Counted from the stretch's first letter, positions 1-9,599 are shown. The stretch: 64,000 bases of DNA from Pseudoalteromonas sp. MM1 (GCF_030296835.1 NZ_AP027922.1:2542001-2606000); one strand, 5' to 3'. The notes: generated from the letters alone by a model not told the origin. A program made the numbers and translations.

Positions 1-2947
1 CATCATTTTCAGGTTGAGTATCTAAAAGCGGACTCGCTGGTGCTTCTTGTGAGTCAAGCGGGTCATCACCTAAATCAACCTCTACCTCTTCAATGTCATC
101 ATCAAGATCATCTAATGCCCAATCAGGGTTTTCAACATAGTCTTCGTCTGTAGCTTGCTGTAGCTCGTTGAGTAATTCGTCAACACTTTTTAGGGTGTCG
201 TCAGTGTACTCTTCCTGTGCATCTTCTGGGTCAAGTAACGTTTCTGAACTATCTGTAAAGTCAGTGTTTTCAAGCAAATCAGCATCAAGCTCTGGCTCTT
301 CTACAAGCTCTGGCTCTTCTACAAGCTCTGGCTCTTCTACAAGTTCTGGCTCCTCGAGAAGCTCAGGCTCTTCTGCAAGCTCAGGCTCTTCTACAAGTTC
401 TGGCTCTTCTACAAGTTCAGGCTCTTCTACAAGTTCTGGCTCTTCTGCAAGTTCTGGCTCTTCTACAAGTTCAGGCTCTTCTGCAAGTTCTGGCTCCTCG
501 AGAAGCTCAGGCTCTTCTACAAGTTCTGGCTCTTCTACAAGTTCTGGCTCCTCGAGAAGCTCCGCCTCTTCTACAAGTTCTGGCTCTTCTACAAGTTCTG
601 GCTCTTCTGCAAGTTCTGGCTCATCAATAAGTGAAGACGCTAATGTTTCAATATCATCTTCATCAAAATCTTCCTGTGCATCAGCTAGCTCTTCGACCGA
701 ATCAGCTAAAGCGCTATCAATATCTCGCTCTGTATCATCAGTTGCTACTTGAGCGGCAGATGAGTCTTCAACTTCATCAATTAGGCTGTCTATGTCGTCT
801 AAATCAAAGTCATCGTTTTCTTCAACTAGCGCATCAGTAGGGGCTTCATCAGGTGTATCACTTGCATCATCAATTAAGCTGTCTATGTCGTCTAAATCAA
901 AGTCATCGTTTTCTTCAACTAGCGCATTAGCCGGTGTTTCATTAGGTGTATCACTTGCTTCATCAATTAAGCTGTCTATGTCGTCTAAATCAAAGCCATC
1001 GTTTTCTTCAACTAGCGCATCAGTAGGTGTTTCATCAGGTGTATCACTTGCTTCATCAATTAAGCTGTCTATGTCGTCTAAATCAAAGTCATCGTTTTCT
1101 TCAACTAGCGCATCAGCAGGGGCTTCATCAGGTATATCACTTGCTTCATCAATTAAGCTGTCTATGTCGTCTAAATCAAAGTCATCGTTTTCTTCAACTA
1201 GCGCATCAGCAGGGGCTTCATCAGGTATATCACTTGCTTCATCAATTAAGCTGTCTATGTCGTCTAAATCAAAGTCATCGTTTTCTTCAACTAGCGCATC
1301 AGCAGGGGCTTCATCAGGTGTATCACTTGCTTCATCAATTAAGCTGTCTATGTCGTCTAAATCAAAGTCATCGTTTTCTTCAACTAGCGCATCAGCAGGG
1401 GCTTCATCAGGTGTATCACTTGCTTCATCAATTAAGCTGTCTATGTCGTCTAAATCAAAATCTTCGTCTTTTGGTGATTCTGTATCAGCTTGTTGATCTA
1501 ATAATTCATCAATATCAAAGTCATCGTCTTCTTCTTGGGCAAGCTCTTCGCTTAAGGCAGCCAACTCATCATTGCTTTCTAAGCTGTTATCCGCGGTAGG
1601 CTTTTCAACCTCAGGCAAATCGATTTCTGGCAGGCTATCGTCCTCGTCAAATAAATCGTCTAGGTCGTCACTGCTTAAAATATCGTCAGAATCTTTTGTA
1701 TCATCTAAATCAAGGTCAATTTCATCATCTTTTTTGTCATTTACAGGTTCATCAAAGCCCTGCTGCATGAAAATGTCTAACTCGTCCCCTTCGCTGCCTT
1801 CGTCATCAAAAACAATGTCATCACTTAATAGGCTTTCTAATTCGTCTTGGTCAAGCAAGTTTTCTGAATCAGTAAACTCGTCGTCTAGCGCATCATCAAG
1901 AGAGTCATCAAATGCAATATCATCTTCAGGCAACATGTCGTTGCTATGATTGTCATCTAATTGAATATCTAAATCATCAAGGGGATCAGGAATAATTGGA
2001 TCGTCTAACGTATCATTACTTTGCGGCTCACCTTCGGTAAAGCTTGGGGTTTGCGGCAGAAAATCGTCGTCTTCTTGCGCTGCTTCATCTTTATTGGCGC
2101 GCTTTCGTAAAAACATCACCACGGCAAAAATAATTAATAATGCAGGAATGGTCATTAATAAAATAAGCACAAGCGGGTTAGACATTAAAGCGCCTAGGTC
2201 AAAAGGCTCTTCTTTTGGTACTTCTTGCACTTTTTGCTGAGCTATTATTTCGTTTTGTTTTTCTATTAGCTCTTTTAGCTGTTTTTGAATTTCGCTGTCT
2301 TGGCCTAGTTGCTCTTTTACATTAGCGAGCTCTTTAGAGATACCCGACAATTGTTTTTTAAGGTTATTATTTTCAGCTAATATTTCTTCTACATTATTAA
2401 CCGAGCTTTTAAATTGCTGCTGCAGCTCTACAAGTTTATTGCCTTGCTCTGTTTTTATTTCATTTAATTCTTTTTGGATTTCTTTTTTAGCGTCGTCAAC
2501 ATCGGCTTTACGAGCTTGTGTTACTTTGGTTTGCGCGGCGTTAATCTCACTTGTAGTTAGTGTGCCATTTTTCTTTTTTTCCCACAGCGCGTCATCTTGC
2601 TCTGAGCGTTGTTTAGCAAGTTGTGGGTCTACGCGTCTAATTTCCGCTAAGGTGGGTATTTTTAAATAGGCACCACTTTGCATGTGGTTTAGGTTTTGTT
2701 CTAAAAAAGAATTAGGGTTTTTGTTATACAAGGCTTGCATAACTTGGTAGATACTAACTGAGTTATCTGGGCGTACTTTGGCAGCAATACGCCATAGTGT
2801 ATCGGTTGGTTTTATAGGCCCTATTGATCGCCCTTGCGCACCATAGTCAGCGCCTTTTGGCCCCTTTAATTGGGTGCTGTCTTGAGAGTAAATTGGAGTT
2901 ACTACCAATGCAGACGCTAATATAATAAGTGAAGCTAAACCGCGCAT
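1..2947 (-). CDS. fimV: FimV-like polar hub / motility protein, C-terminus cut by left edge
   Basis: Inner-membrane protein of the FimV/HubP family, which organises the cell pole and supports type IV pilus function. The frame is open from ATG at 2947 (AAAGGATC ribosome site in front) to the window edge, at least 982 codons. In order: signal peptide (about 1-21), a periplasmic FimV N-terminal region including the DTLWRIA stretch (about 45-110), a coiled-coil (about 130-235), one membrane helix (about 255-280), then a long cytoplasmic domain very rich in Asp and Glu. That domain holds two tandem-repeat blocks listed separately. The TPR and FimV C-terminal domain would lie beyond position 1. The long Ser-rich plus-strand frames over the repeats are shadows of it. 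Family assignment is firm; the exact role in this organism is inferred. Confidence 0.9.
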   Translation of the reverse strand, partial: MRGLASLIILASALVVTPIYSQDSTQLKGPKGADYGAQGRSIGPIKPTDTLWRIAAKVRPDNSVSIYQVMQALYNKNPNSFLEQNLNHMQSGAYLKIPTLAEIRRVDPQLAKQRSEQDDALWEKKKNGTLTTSEINAAQTKVTQARKADVDDAKKEIQKELNEIKTEQGNKLVELQQQFKSSVNNVEEILAENNNLKKQLSGISKELANVKEQLGQDSEIQKQLKELIEKQNEIIAQQKVQEVPKEEPFDLGALMSNPLVLILLMTIPALLIIFAVVMFLRKRANKDEAAQEDDDFLPQTPSFTEGEPQSNDTLDDPIIPDPLDDLDIQLDDNHSNDMLPEDDIAFDDSLDDALDDEFTDSENLLDQDELESLLSDDIVFDDEGSEGDELDIFMQQGFDEPVNDKKDDEIDLDLDDTKDSDDILSSDDLDDLFDEDDSLPEIDLPEVEKPTADNSLESNDELAALSEELAQEEDDDFDIDELLDQQADTESPKDEDFDLDDIDSLIDEASDTPDEAPADALVEENDDFDLDDIDSLIDEASDTPDEAPADALVEENDDFDLDDIDSLIDEASDIPDEAPADALVEENDDFDLDDIDSLIDEASDIPDEAPADALVEENDDFDLDDIDSLIDEASDTPDETPTDALVEENDGFDLDDIDSLIDEASDTPNETPANALVEENDDFDLDDIDSLIDDASDTPDEAPTDALVEENDDFDLDDIDSLIDEVEDSSAAQVATDDTERDIDSALADSVEELADAQEDFDEDDIETLASSLIDEPELAEEPELVEEPELVEEAELLEEPELVEEPELVEEPELLEEPELAEEPELVEEPELAEEPELVEEPELVEEPELVEEPELAEEPELLEEPELVEEPELVEEPELVEEPELDADLLENTDFTDSSETLLDPEDAQEEYTDDTLKSVDELLNELQQATDEDYVENPDWALDDLDDDIEEVEVDLGDDPLDSQEAPASPLLDTQPEND
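287..628 (-). repeat. 18-bp tandem repeat inside fimV (about 18 units)
   Basis: Eighteen near-perfect 18-bp units plus a degenerate nineteenth. Read on the fimV strand each unit encodes six residues of the form E-L-[V/A/L]-E-E-P. Units differ mainly in the third residue, and one unit has a changed Pro codon. No frame disruption is seen. Confidence 0.92.
771..1466 (-). repeat. 93-bp tandem repeat inside fimV (7 full units plus partial ends)
   Basis: Seven full 93-bp units run from 792 to 1442, with partial units on both sides. Each encodes 31 residues with the core DFDLDDIDSLIDEASDTP followed by a PADALVEEND-like linker. Units at 1071-1256 are practically identical to each other, as are those at 1257-1442, which suggests recent amplification. 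The period is a multiple of three, so copy-number change keeps the frame. Confidence 0.95.
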
Positions 2948-3299
2948 GCTGATCCTTTAATGTGTAAATGTTAAATGCTTTGCTATTTATTTAGCTGCTC
3001 AACATTAATTATTCTTGCCGTAACCAGCCAAATAGCTGATCTACATTTGTTATTACAATCTATTTTTATTGCAAGCTCTATTCCAGTTACAAACTATAAA
3101 CCAGTTGCGGCCTAATATCCATTGCAACGCTTTGAAAATAAATACCTTAAAACTTTATTCTTAATACTATTTTATCGTGATAGATCAAGGCGTTTAGTTT
3201 AGTAGCAACACTAAGCGGCAATAATTTGGCTCCCTAAAATACAAAAGCGGCAAACTATAAAAGTTTGCCGCTTAATTTACACACAATATTAGCTGCTAT
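2948..3299. other. fimV-asd intergenic region
   Basis: 352 bases without a convincing gene. It holds the 5' region of fimV (ribosome site AAAGGATC just before 2947), the asd terminator at 3245-3273, and otherwise AT-rich sequence in which I see no clear promoter or repeat. Confidence 0.6.
3245..3273 (-). terminator. Rho-independent terminator after asd
   Basis: Perfect 12-bp stem AAGCGGCAAACT / AGTTTGCCGCTT with a 5-nt loop, followed on the minus strand by TTGTATTTT. It lies 27 bases after the asd stop. Confidence 0.85.
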
Positions 3300-4316
3300 T
3301 TATAAGTAGTTAGCGATTAACTCTTCTGCTATTTGTACGCTATTAGTAGCAGCCCCTTTGCGGGTGTTATCACTGACAACCCACATATTTAAACCATGAG
3401 GGTGCGAAATATCGGCGCGCAAGCGGCCAACGTAAACCGTATCATTACCACTGGCATCTGACACCGCTGTTGGGTAATCGCCCTCATCTTCAATAAGCTC
3501 AACCCCTGGGGCATCATTTAAAAGCTGCTTAACGTGTTCAAAGTCATACGGCATGCGTGTTTCAATGTTGATTGACTCTGAGTGACCAAAAAATACAGGT
3601 ACACGCACACAGGTTGGGTTAACAGCAATAGTGGTATCGCCCAAAATTTTATGCGTTTCGTTTACCATTTTCATTTCTTCGCGTGTGTAGCCGTTATCTT
3701 CAAAAGTATCTATTTGAGGGATAACGTTAAATGCAATTTGCTTAGGAAAGATTTCGTTTTCCATTGGGCGAGCATTCATTAAATTAGCTGTTTGCTTTGC
3801 CAGTTCATCTACTGCTTCTTTACCTGCACCAGATACAGCTTGGTATGTAGATACATTAATACGGTCAATACCATAAGCATCGTAAATTGGTTTAAGGGCT
3901 AGCATCATTTGAATAGTAGAACAGTTAGGGTTTGCAATAATATTGCGGTTTCTAAAGTCTTCAAGGCTTGCTGCATTCACTTCTGGTACCACTAGCGGTA
4001 CTTCAAAATCGTTTCTAAAATGTGAGGTGTTATCAATTACAACACAGCCAGCATCAGCTGCAATTGGCGCGTATTTTTCTGACACACTGCCACCAGCTGA
4101 AAACAAGCCTATGTGTGCTTGGCTAAAGTCAAAGCCTTCTACATCTTGCACTTCAATGGTTTCACCACGAAACTTTATGTCTTCACCTGCGCTGCGGCTA
4201 CTGGCTAGTAAAAAAAGTTGATCTACCGGAAATTTACGATCTTCCAAGGTTTCAATAATTTGACGACCGACTAAGCCTGTAGCGCCAAGTACAGCAACGT
4301 TATATTTTTGCGACAT
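3300..4316 (-). CDS. asd: Aspartate-semialdehyde dehydrogenase
   Basis: Reduces aspartyl phosphate to aspartate semialdehyde with NADPH, the branch point to lysine/diaminopimelate, threonine and methionine. 338 aa, normal length for the Usg/Asd group common in Alteromonadales. Visible: NADP fold start GATGLVG (11-17), catalytic cysteine in NPNCSTIQ (Cys132), the substrate-binding stretch around CVRVPVFFGHSES and the C-terminal HPHGLNMWVVSDN. A strong AGAGGAAAAAAT ribosome site precedes ATG at 4316. It follows pdxB in the same direction by 45 bases, with a hairpin in the gap and a terminator behind. Confidence 0.96.
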   Translation of the reverse strand: MSQKYNVAVLGATGLVGRQIIETLEDRKFPVDQLFLLASSRSAGEDIKFRGETIEVQDVEGFDFSQAHIGLFSAGGSVSEKYAPIAADAGCVVIDNTSHFRNDFEVPLVVPEVNAASLEDFRNRNIIANPNCSTIQMMLALKPIYDAYGIDRINVSTYQAVSGAGKEAVDELAKQTANLMNARPMENEIFPKQIAFNVIPQIDTFEDNGYTREEMKMVNETHKILGDTTIAVNPTCVRVPVFFGHSESINIETRMPYDFEHVKQLLNDAPGVELIEDEGDYPTAVSDASGNDTVYVGRLRADISHPHGLNMWVVSDNTRKGAATNSVQIAEELIANYL

Positions 4317-4331
4317 ATTTTTTCCTCTTTA

Positions 4332-4354
4332 AGCAGTGTTAAAACAACACTGCT
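4332..4354 (-). other. Hairpin between pdxB and asd
   Basis: Perfect inverted repeat AGCAGTGTT / AACACTGCT (9-bp stem, 5-nt loop) directly upstream of the asd ribosome site. There is no U-tract, so it is not a typical terminator; an mRNA processing or stability element for the downstream gene is one inference. Confidence 0.5.
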
Positions 4355-4361
4355 AGTTAAA

Positions 4362-5483
4362 TTAGTTTGCGGTGTTAAAGCCAAGCTGAGCGAATGCATC
4401 TGTATGCTGCGTACCACCTTGCACCGTTAAAGTGCTAAACTCACGCCTTACTGGGTAGTTTTTACGTAAACTATCAAACCCGTCTTTTGCTAAGTTGCGC
4501 AGCAAAATGCCATCATCGCGGCGTACGTCGTAAATCAAATGCACTAAACGCGCAATATCAGCCTCAGTAAAGCTACTCTCTAAACTTAGGCTTGTAACGG
4601 CAGGTTGTGGTAAAAAATCAGAAAGCGACTTTTCTGCGGTTACACCTTTTAATTTACACAGTGCTTGATATAGCATTTGTGTACCGCGGGCTTTTCCTTC
4701 AAGAGTATGCCCAGCAATGTGCACGCTGGCATAGCGCACATGATCAAGCAATGGGATTAAAATGTTAGGCTCGTTTTCCCAAACATCAAGAACCAAATCT
4801 AAGTCTGCCCCTTGCTCCATAACCGATAACAAAGCGTGGTTATCAATCACTTCTCCACGGCTCGCATTTATAACTGCTAACCCAGGCTTTAACGCGTTAA
4901 GACGTTTTTCATCAATTAGATGATGCGTTTTGTGCTCACCTGCTTTAATCAGCGGCACATGAAAAGTAACCGCATCGACGCGCTCAAGTAGTTCGTCAAG
5001 CTCAACATGCTCGGCTAATAAGCCCTGCTCATGTTTAATTGGGTCACATAATAAAACATCAACATTAAGCGCTTTTAGTTTTTGTGCTAAACAGCTGCCA
5101 ATATTACCCACCCCAACAATACCTATTGTTTGACCACTTAGAGGGACTGCGTTTTCTTGGCTTAATGCAAACAAGCTACTTATTACATACTCAGCCACCG
5201 CCACTGCATTGCAACCTGGGGCACTACTAAAGGCAACGCCTTTCTTATTAAGTAACTGTGTATCTATATGATCAACACCAATAGTGGCGGTACCTACAAA
5301 GCTTAATTTATTAGCATGAGCAAGCAGGTCACTGTTTACTTTAGTAACCGAGCGCGTAAGTAATACATCAACATCAATTAACGCATCGGGTGCTAAGTTT
5401 CGACCATCAAAGCGCGTTACCTCACCAAAGTCTGCAAAATACTGCTCAACTAAAGGCATGTTTTGATCGGCAAGAATCTTCAT
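4362..5483 (-). CDS. pdxB: 4-phosphoerythronate (erythronate-4-phosphate) dehydrogenase
   Basis: NAD-dependent enzyme of the DXP-independent pyridoxal phosphate pathway, oxidising 4-phosphoerythronate. 373 aa from ATG at 5483 (MKILADQNMP), the start used by family members; an in-frame start 20 codons upstream adds residues unlike the family and is rejected. Visible: D-2-hydroxyacid dehydrogenase Rossmann motif GIVGVGNIGS, catalytic Arg in NASRGEVID, Glu in DVWENEP and His in HIAGHTLEGKARGT, then the PdxB-specific C-terminal dimerisation domain (about 285-373). It sits between fabB and asd on the minus strand, as in other Alteromonadales. Confidence 0.95.
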   Translation of the reverse strand: MKILADQNMPLVEQYFADFGEVTRFDGRNLAPDALIDVDVLLTRSVTKVNSDLLAHANKLSFVGTATIGVDHIDTQLLNKKGVAFSSAPGCNAVAVAEYVISSLFALSQENAVPLSGQTIGIVGVGNIGSCLAQKLKALNVDVLLCDPIKHEQGLLAEHVELDELLERVDAVTFHVPLIKAGEHKTHHLIDEKRLNALKPGLAVINASRGEVIDNHALLSVMEQGADLDLVLDVWENEPNILIPLLDHVRYASVHIAGHTLEGKARGTQMLYQALCKLKGVTAEKSLSDFLPQPAVTSLSLESSFTEADIARLVHLIYDVRRDDGILLRNLAKDGFDSLRKNYPVRREFSTLTVQGGTQHTDAFAQLGFNTAN

Positions 5484-5549
5484 TGGGGAGTCCGTATGGC
5501 AAAATGAGGCGCTATTGTAACGAACAACCGAGCCATTACACAAACTAAA

Positions 5550-5570
5550 AAGCCGAGCAATGCTCGGCTT
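5550..5570 (-). terminator. Rho-independent terminator after fabB
   Basis: GC-rich palindrome AAGCCGAG ... CTCGGCTT with a short loop, followed on the minus strand by TTTTTAG. It lies 25 bases past the fabB stop and upstream of pdxB. Confidence 0.85.
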
Positions 5571-5595
5571 TTAATCACTATAAAGAGAAAACGAA

Positions 5596-6810
5596 TTAAC
5601 CTTTATATTTGCTCATAACTAATGTGGCGTTTGTACCACCAAAGCCAAAGCTATTAGACATAACCGTATTAAGCTGCGCATCACGGCGCTCAGTTACAAT
5701 GTTAAGGCCTTGTGCCTGCTCATCTAGCTCTTCAACGTTAATAGATGGCGCTACAAAATCGTTTTCCATCATTAAAATTGAGAAAATAGCTTCGTGAACA
5801 CCCGCAGCACCCAGTGCGTGACCCGTTAATGATTTAGTCGCACTAATAAGCGGCGAGTTACCACCAAACACTTCTTGAATAGCACCTAGCTCTTTAACAT
5901 CGCCCACTGGCGTAGATGTACCGTGCGTGTTTAAATAATCAATTGGTGCATCAACGCCTTGCATTGCTTGGCGCATACAGCGTACTGCGCCTTCACCTGA
6001 AGGTGCTACCATGTCGTAGCCATCAGATGTAGCGCCATAGCCTACAATTTCTGCGTAAATATGTGCGCCACGAGCAAGTGCATGCTCAAGCTCTTCTACT
6101 ACAACAATACCGCCGCCAGCAGAAATAACAAAGCCATCGCGGTTTGCATCGTACGTACGTGATGCTTTTTCTGGCGTTTCGTTGTATTTGGTAGACAATG
6201 CGCCCATTGCGTCAAATTCCATTGCAAGGGTCCAGTGTAGCTCTTCACCACCACCGGCAAAAATAACATCTTGCTTGCCTAATTGAATTTGCTCAACCGC
6301 GTGACCAATACAATGTGCAGATGTTGCACACGCAGAGCTTATAGAATAGTTAACACCTTTAATTTTAAATGGCGTTGCTAAACAGGCCGATGTGGTGCTC
6401 GCCATTGTACGCGGTACCATATATGGGCCTACACGTTTTACGCCTTTTTCGCGCAAAATGTCGGCTGCTTCTACTTGCCACTTTGAAGAGCCACCACCAG
6501 AGCCAACTAATAAACCCGTGCGCTCATTAGATACTTGCTCATCAGATAAGCCTGCATCTTCAATTGCTTGCTTCATAGAAATATAAGAGTAAGCAGCAGC
6601 ATCACCCATAAAGCGCATTGCTTTACGGTCAACGTGTTCTTTAACATCAATATCAATTTTGCCTGACACATTACTGCGTAAGTTGTAATCGGCAAATTCT
6701 TGGTTAAAAGCAATACCGCTTTTGCCCGCTTTTAGTGACTCTAATACTTCTTGTTTGTTATTACCGATGCTTGATACAACACCGATACCCGTAATTACGG
6801 CTCTTCTCAT
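5596..6810 (-). CDS. fabB: 3-oxoacyl-[ACP] synthase I (beta-ketoacyl-ACP synthase I)
   Basis: Condensing enzyme that elongates acyl-ACP and, with FabA, is required for unsaturated fatty acids. 404 aa, standard length. The thiolase-fold catalytic set is complete: nucleophile Cys161 in SSACATSAH, His296 in [11 protein letters not shown], Lys326 and His331 in [17 protein letters not shown] at 6810 is preceded by AAGGGAATT. A near-perfect FabR-type palindrome lies 76 bases upstream, so repression tied to unsaturated fatty acid supply is expected. Single gene with its own terminator. Confidence 0.97.
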   Translation of the reverse strand: MRRAVITGIGVVSSIGNNKQEVLESLKAGKSGIAFNQEFADYNLRSNVSGKIDIDVKEHVDRKAMRFMGDAAAYSYISMKQAIEDAGLSDEQVSNERTGLLVGSGGGSSKWQVEAADILREKGVKRVGPYMVPRTMASTTSACLATPFKIKGVNYSISSACATSAHCIGHAVEQIQLGKQDVIFAGGGEELHWTLAMEFDAMGALSTKYNETPEKASRTYDANRDGFVISAGGGIVVVEELEHALARGAHIYAEIVGYGATSDGYDMVAPSGEGAVRCMRQAMQGVDAPIDYLNTHGTSTPVGDVKELGAIQEVFGGNSPLISATKSLTGHALGAAGVHEAIFSILMMENDFVAPSINVEELDEQAQGLNIVTERRDAQLNTVMSNSFGFGGTNATLVMSKYKG

Positions 6811-6885
6811 GGGTAATTCCCTTAGCTTGATACTAAATTACTGTGTATTTTACGCTGTTTTTAGGTGTTAAGTGGTCAGCTTTCT

Positions 6886-6903
6886 AGCGTACACCTGTAC
6901 TCT
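6886..6903 (-). promoter_or_regulatory. Putative FabR operator upstream of fabB
   Basis: AGCGTACACCTGTACTCT is a near-perfect dyad (AGCGTACA and AGAGTACA half-sites around CC) and resembles the FabR site known at enterobacterial fabA and fabB (AGCGTACA-N2-TGTTCGCT). A FadR-like half-site AAGTGGTC lies next to it at 6870-6877. Binding is inferred. Confidence 0.65.
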
Positions 6904-6991
6904 GAATTTAATAGCTTATAAATAACGCCAGACTATTTCAAAGAAAACCCGTAAAATAATTAAAAAATACTGTCTAAAAATTTAATAAGTC

Positions 6992-9001
6992 ATGATAAAA
7001 AACGCCCAAATACACTTTAATGAAGTAGGCACACCGGTAGCCGATAACTTTGACGATGTTTATTTTTCTAATGACGACGGCCTTGCTGAATCGCATTACG
7101 TATTTTATCAACAAAACAATATACAGGCGCGGTTACAAAATCATGACCAAGCGCATTTTGTTATTGCCGAAACCGGTTTTGGTACTGGCTTAAACTTTTT
7201 AAATGCATGGCAACAATTTAATGACCACCTTGCCAATCAACAAGTTCAAAATCAAGTAGACAAACGGGTTAAGCGGTTGCATTTTATTTCGTTTGAAAAA
7301 TACCCGCTTAATGCTGATGATCTAAAAAAAGCACTGCAAGCGTGGCCAACATTACACAAACTTAGTGATGAATTAATAACGCACTACCCTATAAATTTAG
7401 GCGGCTGTCATCGTATAGAATTTAATAGCGGCCAGGTTATTCTTGATTTGTATTTTGGCGACGTGCTTGATTCAATAAATGCAATGAGCTACCCGCAATC
7501 AGGGGTGGTCGATGCGTGGTTTTTAGATGGCTTTGCACCGAGTAAAAACCCCGACATGTGGCAACAAAGTGTGTTTAACGCCATGGTTGATATATCGCGC
7601 AAGCAGGCAACACTAGCCACGTTTACCGCGGCAGGCTTTGTACGCCGAGGCTTAATAGCCGCAGGCTTTAATATGCAAAAAGCAAAAGGTTTTGGCCGAA
7701 AACGCGAAATGCTGATAGGTCAATTAGCAGATGCAAATAGTGCGCACTCATCGCCCCCGTACTTTGAACACCCCCCTGCCAAGCTAGAACATGTTGCTGT
7801 AATAGGAGGCGGAATTGCAAGTAGCTGTATTTTGCACAGTTTGGCTAAGCGGGGCATTAAAAGCACCCTATTTTGCCAAGATGAAAAACCAGCTATGGGC
7901 GCTTCACATAATGTACAAGGCGCGGTTTACCCGCACTTACAAGCTAAAAACTCACCTCACAGTGAATTATTTGCGCATAGTTTTTTATACGCTAAACGCA
8001 GCTACCAACAGCTACTAAAAAACGGCTTTAATTTTGATTATAGCTGGTGCGGTGTGCTGCAACATGCGGTAAAAAAACCACTTGCCGATAAACACCAAAA
8101 CTTAGAACAAAAACAGCTATGGCCTCAAGCCTTAATACGCAATGTAACTGTAGAGCAAGGAGATAAACTCGCAGGCGTAACAACCGGCTACCCCGGCGTT
8201 TATTTTGAGCAAGGCGGCTGGGTAAACCCACCCCAGCTAGTTGAGGCAATGCTAAAAGCGGCCAATAGCCTTAACTCCATTAATAGCTATTTTAATTGCC
8301 ATATACAGCAGCTTACTAAAACCGATGCAGGCTGGTATTTAACCCACAAGCATACCCAATATGGCCCTTTTAGTGATGTAATAATATGTGCAGGTGAGCA
8401 TAGCGATGCGTTTGAACAAACAAACGCATTACCTATTGTAGGGGTACGTGGTCAAGTATCGCATATTCAAGCGAGTGAACAATCTAAGCAACTTAAAACC
8501 GTATTGTGCCATAAAGGTTATTTTACCCCCGCCTATTTAGGCAAGCACTGTATGGGCGCAACATTTGAAAAAAACACAAAAAGTCGCGCCGTTACAGAAA
8601 AAGACAACCAGCTAAACCATGAGCAACTACTTAGCTTTTACCAGCAAAGCGACTTTGCCACCACATTAGGTGACATTACCAGTGCTAAAGCAGCTGTGCG
8701 CTGCACATTTATAGATCACTTGCCAATGGCAGGACAATGGTGTGAGCAAAGCGATTATATTAACGCCTTTGCTAATTTACGCTTAGGTAAACGCTATCAA
8801 TACTCGCCTTTGCAAAAGCCACATCAAGGCTTACATATTTTTACCGGATTTGGCGCGCGCGCATTATGCAGTGCACCGCTGTTAAGCGAGCACTTTATTA
8901 GTACATTAAATAATGAGCCACGCCCACTAAGCGAGCGTGTAAGCCAAGCTATTCACCCAGCGCGTTTTATAGTTCGTGATTTAATACGAAATAAAATTTA
9001 A
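6992..9001 (+). CDS. mnmC: Bifunctional tRNA mnm5s2U biosynthesis protein MnmC
   Basis: Completes 5-methylaminomethyl-2-thiouridine at tRNA wobble position 34. The C-terminal FAD domain removes the carboxymethyl group and the N-terminal domain methylates the product. 669 aa, full length for the fused enzyme. Visible: SAM-binding ETGFGTGLNFL (60-70), the DUF752-type DAWFLDGFAPSKNPDMW stretch (about 174-190), FAD-binding VIGGGIASS (270-278), and the C-terminal FTGFGARAL near residue 620. Single gene divergent from fabB. The ribosome site in front of ATG is weak. Confidence 0.95.
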   Translation: MIKNAQIHFNEVGTPVADNFDDVYFSNDDGLAESHYVFYQQNNIQARLQNHDQAHFVIAETGFGTGLNFLNAWQQFNDHLANQQVQNQVDKRVKRLHFISFEKYPLNADDLKKALQAWPTLHKLSDELITHYPINLGGCHRIEFNSGQVILDLYFGDVLDSINAMSYPQSGVVDAWFLDGFAPSKNPDMWQQSVFNAMVDISRKQATLATFTAAGFVRRGLIAAGFNMQKAKGFGRKREMLIGQLADANSAHSSPPYFEHPPAKLEHVAVIGGGIASSCILHSLAKRGIKSTLFCQDEKPAMGASHNVQGAVYPHLQAKNSPHSELFAHSFLYAKRSYQQLLKNGFNFDYSWCGVLQHAVKKPLADKHQNLEQKQLWPQALIRNVTVEQGDKLAGVTTGYPGVYFEQGGWVNPPQLVEAMLKAANSLNSINSYFNCHIQQLTKTDAGWYLTHKHTQYGPFSDVIICAGEHSDAFEQTNALPIVGVRGQVSHIQASEQSKQLKTVLCHKGYFTPAYLGKHCMGATFEKNTKSRAVTEKDNQLNHEQLLSFYQQSDFATTLGDITSAKAAVRCTFIDHLPMAGQWCEQSDYINAFANLRLGKRYQYSPLQKPHQGLHIFTGFGARALCSAPLLSEHFISTLNNEPRPLSERVSQAIHPARFIVRDLIRNKI

Positions 9002-9106
9002 ATGACATCATTCTTTTTTTGCGTAAAATAATATCTATAAAAGGAATTTATATACCCATGCGCACCCTATGTACGAATGCGAATAGGTATAAATAAAAGG
9101 AAAACA

Positions 9107-9430
9107 ATGAAAGCTTTAACCTGTGCTGCAGCATTACTCGCTGCAATATCGTTCAACACATTTAGCCAAAACGTAACCGAAATCCCCTTACCCGAAGAAT
9201 TCATAACCACTATGGATGTAACTGACGAATACCCCAAAGTACGCACTGGGTATTTGGCTGCTTCTATCAATGATATTGCTAAATTTTATCAACATGCACT
9301 AGGGGATCCCATTAATAGTAAAGGCGATAATACCTATCGTACCCTTTACTATAACTACCAAGAACATGCTGTTCGCATTAGTTTGTATCATCATAATTAT
9401 GTCACCGAAGTCAGCATAATGATCGAATAA
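9107..9430 (+). CDS. Small exported protein of unknown function
   Basis: 107 aa from ATG at 9107, preceded by AAAAGGAAAACA; an upstream start at 9077 would place ten charged residues before the signal peptide and is less likely. A cleavable signal peptide (about 1-20, ending SFNTFS) precedes a mature part of about 87 residues with no Cys and several aromatic residues. I do not recognise the family. It stands alone between mnmC and an oxidoreductase gene. A periplasmic location is inferred. Confidence 0.75.
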   Translation: MKALTCAAALLAAISFNTFSQNVTEIPLPEEFITTMDVTDEYPKVRTGYLAASINDIAKFYQHALGDPINSKGDNTYRTLYYNYQEHAVRISLYHHNYVTEVSIMIE

Positions 9431-9599
9431 ACACGGCAAAAAGCAGCTAATTTTCATACTCAGTTCAGACTCATTTTTTATCTGCTTTTAAATGACCAAT
9501 TTATTGATAAAAACACTGTTTTACCCTTTAAAAAAGAATGCCTACCCCAAGGTCTATTTGTACCAAACACCTTTACACTAAATTGAGAAGGAATTAATT

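Noticed and set aside
771..1466. CRISPR-like regular array
   Set aside because: Units of 93 bp are contiguous with no unique spacers, lie in a coding frame and no cas gene is present.
168..1599. Long Ser-rich plus-strand frames over 168-752, 792-1496, 1027-1599 and 1572-1949
   Set aside because: They are antisense shadows of the fimV repeats: a unit length divisible by three keeps all frames open. The minus-strand frame has the signal peptide, the family N-terminus and the membrane helix.
9439..9489. AAAAGCAG..CTGCTTTT inverted repeat as a terminator after the small exported protein
   Set aside because: Stem of only 8 bp with a 35-nt loop; too weak to call.
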